From Hevea brasiliensis (Eukaryota; Streptophyta; Magnoliopsida; Malpighiales; Euphorbiaceae), in assembly GCF_030052815.1 (NCBI RefSeq), contig NC_079498.1, forward strand, positions 77,548,992 through 77,612,991: DNA of 64,000 bases, in the 5' to 3' direction. The notes beneath the pieces were generated by a model. That model ran no database searches. It saw only the letters and a program-made list of their open reading frames with translations, and had not been told where the DNA came from. A program made the position numbers and the translations under genes. This document shows, one piece after another, positions 46,603 through 56,917 of the stretch (positions within the stretch are counted from its first letter, which is position 1; the number at the start of each line of letters is the position of its first letter).

Positions 46603-47852
46603 CTACCTCCTTGTTTCTTCACTTCCTTGTATTGCCTCATCAGTGTCTGGGTTTGGCTCTTCCTGAGCTTCCATAGCATATACTTGTGGTGCCACCCTGA
46701 CTTCGGGCTTTTCAACTGTCTCAGAAACAATCTTCTGTGAAATGTCAGCCGTTTCTGCTCTACCCGATCTTTTACCCCTTTGAACTATAGGGGAAGGTCT
46801 ATCAACTTGTACCGGAGCTATTGAGCCACTCCTCTGAGGGCAATCTCTTATGAAATGATCCGTAGCCCCACACTTGAAACACTCTCCAGTTAACAGTCGA
46901 CACTCCCCTCTGTGTCTTCTACCACAATGCATACATTCAGGCTTTGGGGTTGATCCCCTTGTTATTGTGCCCGGAGAACTAGCTATAGATATTCCAATCT
47001 GGCCTCTGTGGCCCTGTGTCTGATCTTGTGAACCAGAACCCTTAAACTTCTTACTAACAGTCGGTATACTTGACTGTCCTGGTCCAAATTCCCTTTTACG
47101 CTGCCTATCTTTCCTATTTTGTTCATTTATTCTCACTTTCTCCACTTTTAATGCAGCTTCCACTAACTTGGTAAATTCCGTGATTCCCAGGGCAGTGAGC
47201 TGGATCTTGATGTTGTCATTTAGTCCCTCTTCAAATCTCTTACACCTTTCAGCTTCATTAGGGACTATCTCCCTTCCATAGCGGCTCAATCTTACAAATT
47301 CCTTCTCATATTCGGCCACTGACAGCTGTCTCTGCCTCAGGTTAATAAACTCTCTTCTTCTCTCTTCCAGGTATACAGTACCCACATATTTCTTCTTAAA
47401 TTCTGAAAGAAAGAAGTCCCAAGTGACAGCTTCTGGCTGCACTTCACTAGACACCGTGTCCCACCACTCATAGGCATCGTCTTGCAGCAAAGAGATGGCA
47501 GCTTCCAGGTTTTGCTCTGGAGTGCAGTGAAGTTGTTTTAGTACTCTGCCTGCATTCAACCAATTCTACCGCATGAGTCATCTTCTCTCTTGCCATAGAA
47601 GTCCACAGCTCCAAACTTTCTTAGCCTTTCCAGGTGTGATTTCTGCTGTGGAGCTGGTGGTGGTGGTGGTGGTGCTGGCATTACTCCGGCCATTTGTCTA
47701 AAGAAGTCGGCCATTTGTTGGAACATGGCCTGTGGAGGTGGCGAGGCTCTGCTTGAGTGGCGGAGCGATTCTCTCATGCCCCAGTCTCGGTGCTGCGGTG
47801 GAGCATGACTCTCCACTTCCTCCTCAACGGCTCTACGAGATGAAGGGTCCAT
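46603..47852 (-). pseudogene. gag: Element J gag, nearly intact, fused to the last codons of pol
   Basis: The start at 47852 gives MDPSSRRAVEEEVESHA, 3 nt after a predicted splice acceptor. A proline-rich segment and the FGAVDFYGKREDDS block follow. One frameshift near 47570 joins this to the 318-codon frame 47559-46603. The capsid has FFLSEFKKKYVGT, FVRLSRYGREIVPNEAERCKRFEEGLND. Two complete zinc knuckles lie near 46940-46830 (CMHCGRRHRGEC and CFKCGATDHFIRDC). After QEEPNPD the frame jumps to EAIQGSEETRR, which matches the last codons of element A pol (EATWESEETMRQ): an in-frame deletion of everything between. About 416 residues in all. The single frameshift could be a sequencing error. Confidence 0.88.
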
Positions 47853-47855
47853 ATC

Positions 47856-47857
47856 CT
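47856..47857 (-). other. Predicted 3' splice site before gag of element J
   Basis: CTTTCTTATTTTGAATAG on the - strand, 3 nt before the gag ATG. Confidence 0.5.
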
Positions 47858-47960
47858 ATTCAAAATAAGAAAGATAAGCGGATCTGCGTTAGTGTCACCT
47901 CGACTCTTACAAATGCAATGCATGGTATGGACTCAATCTAGGCCCGAACGCCTAAACCGT

Positions 47961-47971
47961 GCTCGATACCA
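47961..47971 (-). other. Element J primer-binding site, one base short
   Basis: TGGTATCGAGC on the - strand lacks one A of the standard 12-mer. It may be a real deletion or a consensus error. Confidence 0.75.
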
Positions 47972-48565
47972 CTAAATGTGACACCCCTTACCCGACTACG
48001 GTGTGGCCGAGCAAGTTATGCCACTCGATTGTCTTGGAGCACTCTATTTTATCTTAAATACATTTTTATCGTAGTTTTGAATATAACTTGTTAAATATAA
48101 TTCATTTTAAGCCATTTATCGAAATTACTATTTATTTGAGGTTCCGAAAGTTTTAAAGAAAATCCGTGAGTCTGGCTAAAATGGAGAAAGCAGTTCTTGA
48201 ACACTGTGAAAAACACTTCCTATATTCATTTTCCATCATCTCAACTCCATTTATCAAATCCTCAACAATGTTCAATCTCAGTTCTCATTCATCCATCTCA
48301 TATGAAACCATGCATAAATCATAGATAACATTCACTTTTCCATTTACAACCACACTTTTCATTATTTACATGAATATCAAAATACATTACATAAGTTTCA
48401 AATACATATGAGAAAATAAAATCAATTACAAAATACCAAAATGACATCTGGCGTCCTACCAATGCACTGCAGACAGTGAGGTGACACAGACACTATGCAG
48501 AACTGCAGGATGGACTTACTCAATTTGTGGTCTACTGGCTCTCGATCAGTATCTTCAGTACCTAC

Positions 48566-48601
48566 GCGTTGCAAAAGCGACGCGCTAAGCATAAAGCTTA
48601 G
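48566..48601 (-). other. Twin hairpins in LTR J (right copy)
   Basis: Same stems as the left copy; CTAAGC with GCTTAG at 48585-48601. Confidence 0.6.
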
Positions 48602-50725
48602 TGGTGCAAATAATAAAATAGAAAGAAATAATATGCAATATAAAAATCATAATTTCTTAGCCATTGTGTTCATAAGAACTGAATAATTTCCAACTTAGTG
48701 TTTAGTCGAGGGCTAATTACGTTTTATGATATTAACTTCTTCATGCATTTTGTTTATTTATTTTCTTCCTGATCTTGAGTTTTTTTGTATTCTATCGTAA
48801 TCATTCCTGATATTTAATTTTCGTATTTTCTTTAACAATCAGTTCGATTCTGATTATACTTTTCCATGCCCAAGTAACCTATCTTTGGACGATCGATCGA
48901 TAACGGGTCGTTGGCACTTTGGACCGTGGTGCCTCGGGCGTCATACCATGGGACGCGAGCGTCAACCACGTATGCAGTCAGTATGGCTAAAAAGCCATGG
49001 TATCACATAATCGGGCATAAAAGCCATGAATACTGGCATAAAAGCAATGAATACTGGCATACAAGACATGAATACAGGCATAAAGCCTTTCCTTTCGCAG
49101 TACTGCTAAAACAATACCCTATTGGCATGCCAAACTATCCAAACCAATCACATTAGGCCTACTAGGGCATTTTGCATTTTTAAGTTTCACAATTTTTGAA
49201 TTTCAAGTTTTCATGTCACTATTCATTTCATTAGTCAACAAAAAGTTGACTTTTGCATAGAACATAGGTGCATTGGTTTTAACACTCCCAATGTACCCCA
49301 TTTTGCATTTAAAACTTGTTAGTTTTGGTCACTTTCTCAAAGCTTAGGTCATTTTGGCAAAATTGCCAATTTTTAGTTTTGGTGTTGCTATTCACCTCAT
49401 TGGTCAACAAAAATGTTGACTTTTGGATAGAAAATAGGTGTATTGGTTTTAACACCTCAAACATACCACATTTTGTATTTCAAACTTGTTGGTATTGGTT
49501 GCCAATACCATTTTTAAGCTTAATGCTAATTGAGCAAAATTTTCAGATTTGGTGCTTCATCTTTATTGTTCCATTTGATATTTCTACAGTGGGAATTTGA
49601 GGAAATGGTAAACATGAAAGTTGTTCCTTATTCTGTCTAGTTGAATTTCCTTTTTTGAATCACTCCATTTGGAGTTTTGTAGCTCAAGTTATGGCCAAAA
49701 TAAGTTTACTGTTCACGTGCAATCGCTCATGCTGCCATATTGGGTGCTAGCAGATTTTTGGTCCAACTTTGGTCAGTAATTTGACCAAGTTAAGTTCATA
49801 ATTTGGTCTAACTTTCTTCATATAAAATGTTCTACTATGTCTTAGGTTTCCATCGGTTCAAGAATCGCCTAAATCTGAGTTTTCTAGAGAGAGTTATAGT
49901 CATCCAAACATGGCTGCTCAAATCAACATCTGCAGAGTTGCAGGTTTGAACAGTGGCTGCCATTGCCATTTGGGTTAGGTTCTGGCCATAATTTGGGGTA
50001 GGTTTCTTCATGAAATTTTTTTGTCTATGTCTTAACTTATTGCTGTAAAAATTTCAGGTCAATTGACCAAATCTACAGTGAGTTATGGCCAAATGAACAG
50101 TTACTGTTCATTTGGTCAATTCTGCAGAGGGTCATGCGGGGTGTCGGATTGGGGCCAAGTTTTGGTCCTCTTGCTTTGGTCTTTTGGGCATGGTTTCTTC
50201 AGAAAAAAATGTGCCATTATAAGCCTAGTTTCATGTCCAATTAGCCAAACACCAATTGGACTAACACAGCCCAAGTTATGGCAGTGCAAAGGGACTGAAT
50301 TTTAGGTCCTATCTTTCTTGTCCTAGGTAGATTTCACCTTCACTTTGCCATTCTATTTTTAAGTTCTAATTATGGTCAACATACCTAAAATGGTCACTAA
50401 TTGACCATTAAAATGTGCTCTAACAATTTCCTAAGCCAATTCAATTTTTCACTTCTCAAAACCCTAGTTTTCCCTTATGATTCACACATACACCTAATTA
50501 AGCACTTCCATTCACTATATATGTGTATATACTCCTTAAGCATAATCTTTAATTCATTCTAAGTCTATTAAAACCATAAAAAATAATCCACCTTTGTTCC
50601 TTCCTTAGGGCAGCCAAAATCCATAGCATACATACCCTTAACTTTCATTCATTTGGTTCACAAATTCATACTTATTTTAAGTAATTAACATGGAATAATA
50701 GAGATATAAGTGGAATTAGGCACTA

Positions 50726-50727
50726 AC
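50726..50727 (-). other. Predicted 5' splice site in LTR J (right, 5' copy)
   Basis: AATAAG/GTTAGTGCC on the - strand. With the acceptor at 47856 it would define an intron of about 2.87 kb that contains the hairpins and primer site. Confidence 0.5.
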
Positions 50728-51367
50728 CTTATTTGATAAAATTCCCAACTTGTTAAACCTTCACTTCTCCTCTTTTTTTTTGCTACTAAACACTTAATCA
50801 AGGTCTAAAATCAACTTTTAATGTTGGGAGCTAGGGTTTTTATGGTGAGAATTGTGGGAAATTTAAGCTTGGGAGAAGAAGAAAAATGAAGAAGAGAGAG
50901 TAGAGAGAGGTTCACGTATTGGAGGAAGAAGATGCAGAATTTTGGTTTAATTTAGGGTCTTTTGACTTTTATTCTTATGCTTGATTAAATATGATTGGTT
51001 GATAGGGTTTTAATTGCATCATCCTATGTCATAAATTTGATTTTTATTTCATTTTTGTTTTCTTTTCTTTTCTTCTTTCATTACTCATTTTCAATTTAAT
51101 TTCTAGTAATGTTTATTCATATTTTATGTCATATTAATTATTTACTCAACTGGACAAGTCGGCCAAAAATCACCTCGGAAGGCGAAATGACCAAAATGCC
51201 CTCCGTTTGGCTTAACGGGTCAAAATTGTCTGTACCGATTGAAAAATTTTTCTAAATATTTTCTTGGCATTCTAATGCCATAGGAACCTCAATGACCCTT
51301 CTCTGGAGTCCCAAAAATTATTTTATAATTTTTCCCCCGGGTCTAGGGCTCCTCGTTGCGAGAACCG

Positions 51368-51415
51368 CAACTTCCCTCCGGTTACCCATCGCTTGGGCAC
51401 CGGCTCGTTTGACTT
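51368..51415 (-). promoter_or_regulatory. 5S rRNA-like box of LTR J (right copy)
   Basis: Same sequence as the left copy, 169 nt from the LTR start. Confidence 0.55.
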
Positions 51416-51584
51416 AACTGTATTTTATTTCTAAAATTTTTGCTAAATTTTTCTCATTAATATTTGAGTTAATTATGGTTCCTCACTTAAGTTTAATTAT
51501 TTTTCCGGACGTTCTAGCTGTCCGGACCGACACCGGTCACCGAAACAGTAGAATGTACGGAGTTGTTACGGGGAGGGTGTTACA

Positions 51585-51836
51585 CCTGGGCTCGGCTATT
51601 GCCTGCGCTGTAACTTCAATGTGCGGTCACCCATCGCTGCGATGCTGGCTCGTTTAACTTAGTTTCATTTCATTGCTATTAGTTTTCCTTTGTTTTTCTT
51701 TTATTTTCTTTTCTTCTATTTCATTATTTTATGTCTCCTCACAAATATCTACGTGTAATTCTAGGCATCCTAGCTCTCCGGACAGACACTGGTCACCGAA
51801 ACAGTAGGACGCATTACCGAATATAAGGGTGTTACA
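51585..51836 (-). repeat. Solo LTR I, segment 3
   Basis: Final piece of LTR I after element J, ending GTTACA at 51836 next to the CAATT duplicate (51837-51841). It is close to LTR H. Confidence 0.88.
51611..51660 (-). promoter_or_regulatory. 5S rRNA-like box of LTR I
   Basis: Minus strand: AAGTTAAACGAGCC then GCAGCGATGGGTGACCG, then GAAGTT. It is 176 nt from the LTR start. Confidence 0.55.
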
Positions 51837-51841
51837 CAATT

Positions 51842-52331
51842 TATTTATTTCAATAACATTTTATCAAAACATTCACAAATCAATAATGTTGCCAACAATC
51901 ACACAGTTAGGGCCATGACACAATTTCACAATCAATGTCGTGTTGTATACCACGATAAAGCAATCTCACCCCAATAACCGAGGCTAAAGGGGGACACAAA
52001 GGCTAGCTAGCTATATGAGTACTCATCCAAATCAACCTCAACTGGCAAGCCAAAGAGGAAAACTTAACCCTACAAGTGGAGGAGATCACATCCAATACAT
52101 CTCACTAGGCAAGCTAATGAGGAGCACAAATCACATTGCCATGCCAACTATGGTTTCAAAATAAATTCAAATATTTTTTATTCAACAACACATTTCCAAA
52201 ATCAAATAATTACATTTCATTCATCACAAATTCCCATACAAGGGTGGCAACACATTAAGTTTCTCAAAACACTTCTAAAAGCATTTGAATTAGCTCACCC
52301 CCTTGCTACAAAAATTCAAATAGCTAACATC
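51842..52331 (-). repeat. Element C 5' LTR, segment 2
   Basis: Continues the LTR left at 35635. It resembles 36350-36720 of LTR I (CACGATAAAGCAATCTCACCCC, GCTAGCTAG). It is cut at 52332 by element G; the rest is outside the window. Confidence 0.8.
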
Positions 52332-52501
52332 TGTAACACCCTTACCATAGATAATCCGTATGTTCTAATATTTCGGCGACTAACGTCTGTTCGGACAGTC
52401 AAAATGTCTGGAACTACACTTAAACTAGAGTGAAGAGACATAAATTGATGAAATAAAGATCAAGAAAAATTAAGGGAAAATAAAAGAAATGAAATGTAAT
52501 T

Positions 52502-52550
52502 AGGTTAAAGGAACCGGAACCACGACGATGGGTGACCGTACTTAGAAGTC
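52502..52550 (+). promoter_or_regulatory. 5S rRNA-like box of LTR G
   Basis: AGGTTAAAGGAACC, then CGATGGGTGACCG, then AGAAGTC; 170 nt from the LTR start. Confidence 0.5.
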
Positions 52551-52973
52551 ACTGCATAGACAGTTGACGACCCCAGACCCGCGAGGAACCCTAGAAAATA
52601 ATTTCTGAGATTTAAATAAAGGCTTACTGAGGTATAAATGACATTGAAAATGTTAAAGAAAATTTAGTTAATTGGTACAAGTGAAAATAAAAATGAAATA
52701 TACAATATAAAATTAAAGGAACTGTCGGGTCAGGAATTTAGTCGGTATTACCGAAAAAAAATTGACTATAACCAGAAGAGGGGCATTTTAGTCATTTGGC
52801 ACCTAGAGATGACTTTTGACCTAAATGTCCATTAAAATGAGTGATATTTAAATTTTGAAAATCCCATGAAAACATGAAACTATATGTAATGTAATTAAAG
52901 GAAACATAAGGGGGAATTATTAGGAATATTAAAAATTTAGGTATTGAAATTAATAAATTAATTCTTAGTGGAG

Positions 52974-52981
52974 TATAAATA
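52974..52981 (+). promoter_or_regulatory. TATA box of LTR G
   Basis: TATAAATA, the best TATA match among the gypsy LTRs, 642 nt from the LTR start and 253 nt before the splice donor. Confidence 0.65.
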
Positions 52982-53226
52982 GGCATAAGGACAAAAATGC
53001 ATCCACTAACTTCATCTTCTTCCTCATTTTATTCTAATGGCCGAAACCTAATTCCCTATCTTCCTCCATGAATTTCCTCTTACAAGCTTCAAATCCCTCC
53101 CATTCTCAATAGAAAACTCAAAGTTCACTTCACTAAAATTAGTCCCCACACCTTGGAAAGTTTATAGATAGCCAAGAAAAGAAGAAATCTTGAAGTTTTT
53201 ACAAGGTTGAGAAGCTGCCATTAAAG

Positions 53227-53228
53227 GT
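53227..53228 (+). other. Predicted 5' splice site in LTR G
   Basis: TTAAAG/GTTAGTGC, 895 nt from the LTR start. Leaving out LTR F, the distance to the acceptor at 59333 is about 2.9 kb. Confidence 0.5.
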
Positions 53229-55419
53229 TAGTGCATGAATTATCTTACCTCTCTTCTTTAATCATGCTAAGCATGTTGAAATGAGTTGGTATGATAAGAA
53301 ATTTGAAGAAAATGATGAATATTTAAGAACCCTAGATTTTGGTAGACTTGAGAAACATGGGAGTTTAATACTTTCATGCATGTAAATGGTGTTTAGTGAT
53401 GCTGATCAATAAGTAGATGAAGTTGTATGTGTTAGAATTTTGATTGCATGTGTATGTTATGATTGACAAATTGGAGTTAGGGTTTTAACCCAATTATTGG
53501 AGACTTTATGTAATTGCTAGAATTTGGTTTTGTGAGATGAATTGATGATGTTTAGAATTGCTATGAAAGTCAATTTGTAGTTTGGTAGTTAGAGAAAATG
53601 AAATTTGGAAGTGTATATTTTCCATGAAGGTTGAGACTTTGAAAATCCAGTGAATGTTTTGAGCCATAACAGAAATTGTGTTGCTCTAATTGGTATGAAT
53701 GCAATTGGGGATGAAACTAGACCTGAAATGCTTCATTTTTATGAGAATACCATGCCCAAATTCTGTCCATAACTTGACCAAATTGTTGTCCCAATCCAAA
53801 TGACCATAGAGTGAACCCAAAAAATCGACCAAATGAACAGTACACATTCAATGGCCATAACTCCCTCTAGACAGGTCCAAATGACCTGAATTTTATACCA
53901 TTGGAAAGCTAAGATATAGGACTACAACATTCATGAAGACCACAAAGCCCAAAAATGCCCTAAACCAAGTCAAATTGTTGGCCCACATTAGGTTACAAAA
54001 CTGTCCACAACCATATTGCCCAGAAATTGCTATACATAGGCTTACCTGGCTAGTTTTGGAAAAGAGGCCATAACTTGGTCCATAGAAATCCAAATGTAAT
54101 GAAAGAAATGGAAAAATCTCCAAAAGACATAGGTCTACAACATTTGTATTTTGACCAAAACCCAGAAATCAAGGGAACTAGGTCAATTGGCTAGTATGCA
54201 AATTCTAAAAATTGCCTAAGTGACCTCTTGACTCCAGAATAGTCTTTTAGTCATATCTCCCACTAGGAAACTCCAATTGGAATGAGCCATATTGTTATGG
54301 AAACCTAAGAAATAGGAATCTAACTTTGTTTTAGACACTTTCCTCAAATTATGAATGTAAGAACCCTAAAAGTTGAGTTAAAGTCACTGACCTAAACTAG
54401 AATCCTGTTGGAATAGGGTACTTGAGTCTAGGCCAGTCATTTAGCTATAAGTAATTTTACAAATCTTTAAAAATTGCAATCCAAAATTTTGAGTGACCAT
54501 AAGACATAGGCAACAAACTTTATGAAGAAATTAAGCTTAAAAGTTACTGTAACATGTCCAATTAAATTGGTAAAATGTAACTCCAAAATTTGCCTAGTTA
54601 AGGATCTAGAATTAGGAAATGAGCCAGTTATGGTTATTTGGCCATCACTTGAGTTCTAGAAATCCAAATGACATGATTCAAAAAGAGAAAATAAGAGAAG
54701 ACATAGAAGAACAACTTCCATGAAGGAAGTATGGCCAAACAGTGGCCACAAAGTGATCAAATTGATAGGTAAAGTTAAGACATTAAAACAAAATCTAAAG
54801 AAAGGTCCACAAGACAAACTATTTCATGGTAGGGTTTTAACCCTAATATATTGCTAAAGATTGAATTACATGAAACAGGTATGTGGTACCCACTTTCCCA
54901 TTACAACTTGACATCAAATTTCTAATAAGTAATTGTTAATGCTTAATTGCCTAAAGTAAACCTAGGCTTATGTATATAGTTTGGATCGATTAGTATACCA
55001 ATTAGGGACTACAGATACTAGTACTGCCTATATGAATAATCATTGATCGATAAATTATGTCTAATATGATTGTTCTACAGGCTATATGTCTTCCCGTTGG
55101 CCATTGTGCCTAATTTCATTTATGGCTTTAAAAGCTTGCCCGCTGGCCTTGTGCCTGACATGACAATTGTTTACAGGATAGACATATGGTTGTCTAACTA
55201 GTATACTCCCGTGTATCCAGTTTTTATAGTCTGTCATAGGTTACTTGGGCACTGATATTATTTTAAAGAAACTGAAAATGAAATAAATGCACAGATAAGA
55301 TCCTGAAAAATAAATTGATTCCAAAGTCAAATAAATCTGTAAAGACTTAGAATTTATGAAATTTACCTATAATTATTATTTTTAATTATTCAGTTATTTT
55401 TCTTTAAAGTTATGCACCA

Positions 55420-55460
55420 CTAAGCAATTCGCTTAGCGTGTTGGTTTTTCCATCGCGTAG
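55420..55460 (+). other. Twin hairpins in LTR G
   Basis: CTAAGC with GCTTAG around AATTC (55420-55436). A weaker GCG with CGC pairing follows to 55457. Confidence 0.55.
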
Positions 55461-56025
55461 TTACTGGAGACCAGACACAGCCGCAGCAGCAGCCACAGCC
55501 ATAGTGCCCTGACAGAGATTTGACCAGATTTACCAATGTCTGCTAGTCACCTCAGCAGTATTTATTTTAGTAGGGCCTACGTTATTAGATTTTGCATTTT
55601 GTTTATTGTATATAAGTAGATATAGTGTAACTTATTTTGACCACTGTAAATAAAATATAATTATATTTTGGATTGTAAATAAAGCTTGTAAGCTTTTGTA
55701 TATAAAATTCCATATGAATGAGTTGTAATATTTTCTTGAAATTACATGAAAATTTGTGAATGACATGATGTATATAGAAATATGAGATAGATATGAAATT
55801 ATTTTTAACAGGTAAATATTAGAACCAGCCAGATGCTAATAAAACAGAGGAGGCTCTGCCCAGGTTTCCACAGAAATAATTTGTGATAAAAAAAAATTAC
55901 CATATATTTTCTATGAAATTTAAAATTAACAATGGACAGGACAGGATAAGATAGGGAACTCCGGCACTGAATGTGATTCACTTTACTTGACTACACAGTA
56001 GACGGGTGAGGGGAGTCACATTTAG

Positions 56026-56037
56026 TGGTATCAGAGC
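56026..56037 (+). other. Element G primer-binding site
   Basis: Exact TGGTATCAGAGC. Confidence 0.92.
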
Positions 56038-56217
56038 AAAGGTTTAGTGTAACACCCTCACTTTAGATAGTCCATACATTCTACTATTCTGGTGACTAAT
56101 GCTTGTAAGGACAGCCAGAATGTCTAGAACTATATTTAAACTAGAGTGAGGAGTCATAAATAACTCAAATAATAATAAGAAAAATTAAGAAAAAATTTAA
56201 GAAATAAAATACAATAA

Positions 56218-56262
56218 AGTTAAATGAGCCGTAGCTCCAGCAATGGGTGACTTAACGGGAAG
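56218..56262 (+). promoter_or_regulatory. 5S rRNA-like box of LTR F
   Basis: AGTTAAATGAGCC, then AGCAATGGGTGAC, then CGGGAAGC; 170 nt from the LTR start. Confidence 0.5.
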
Positions 56263-56598
56263 CTACTATGAAGACAGTTAGCAAACCTAGACCCATGGGG
56301 AAACCCTGTGAAATAATTTTTGGGACTCCAGAGAAGAGTTATTGAGGTTTCAATGGCAATAGAATGTCAAGGAAATGCTCAGAAAATTTTTTAAATCGGT
56401 ACAGACAACTTTAGCTTGATAAGCTAAACAGAGGGCATTTTGGTCATTTCACCTTCAGAGATGATTTTTAACCAACTTGTCCAATTAAGTAAATAAATTT
56501 TATGACATAAAATGTAAATAAATATTACTAAAAATTTAATTAAAAATGAGCAGAAATGAAAAAAAAAAAAAGAAAAATGAAAAAAGTTTAATTATTAC

Positions 56599-56622
56599 AT
56601 CATGCTTAAGTAAGCATGATGC
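56599..56622 (+). promoter_or_regulatory. Inverted repeat in LTR F
   Basis: CATCATGCTTA and its exact reverse complement, 2 nt apart, 551 nt from the LTR start: the position of the D-family palindrome but a different sequence. Confidence 0.5.
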
Positions 56623-56915
56623 AATTAAAAAGTCTCACCCAATCATAAATTGACAAAACTAATTAAAAGAGTAAATGGAAATTAAAAAGGGATAAAATTA
56701 GCCATCCTCTTCACTCATCCCTCCCATGGCTGAAAATCACTTCCTCTCTCCTCCATGAAAATTCCTTCATCTGTCTTCACAAATTCTTGAATTTTTTACC
56801 ATAACACTCCTACCTTCCTTCAATAAAACTTCATCCCTAATCTTGCTAAAGTGTCTAGTAGCAAAAAGAAGAGGAGAATTGAAAGTTTATCAAGTTGGGA
56901 ATTCCATCAAACAAG

Positions 56916-56917
56916 GT
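56916..56917 (+). other. Predicted 5' splice site in LTR F
   Basis: AACAAG/GTTAGTGCC, 868 nt from the LTR start. Confidence 0.5.

Larger units (their letters stand above)
42936..51584 (-). mobile_element. Element J: gag-only, non-autonomous gypsy element
   Basis: Complete insertion of 8649 bp with a perfect CCTGG duplication. The two LTRs (42936-46538 and 47977-51584) look near-identical. The internal region is only 1438 bp and encodes gag alone. Protease, RT, RNase H and integrase are absent, yet polypurine tract and primer site are both kept. It is the youngest complete insertion in the window and would need enzymes from a relative such as A. Confidence 0.93.
47977..51584 (-). repeat. Element J 5' LTR (3608 bp)
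   Basis: Co-linear with 42936-46538. Long identical stretches are broken by small clusters of changes (near 48007, 48170, 48893, 49725, 50130 and 50303) rather than evenly spread substitutions. Confidence 0.93.
52332..56020 (+). repeat. Element G 5' LTR, complete (3689 bp)
   Basis: Runs TGTAACACCC to GGGAGTCACA, 5 nt before the primer site. The body shows at least five motif units spaced about 180-210 bp (GCCATAACT-like at about 53663, 53859, 54069, 54250 and 54641). Confidence 0.9.
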
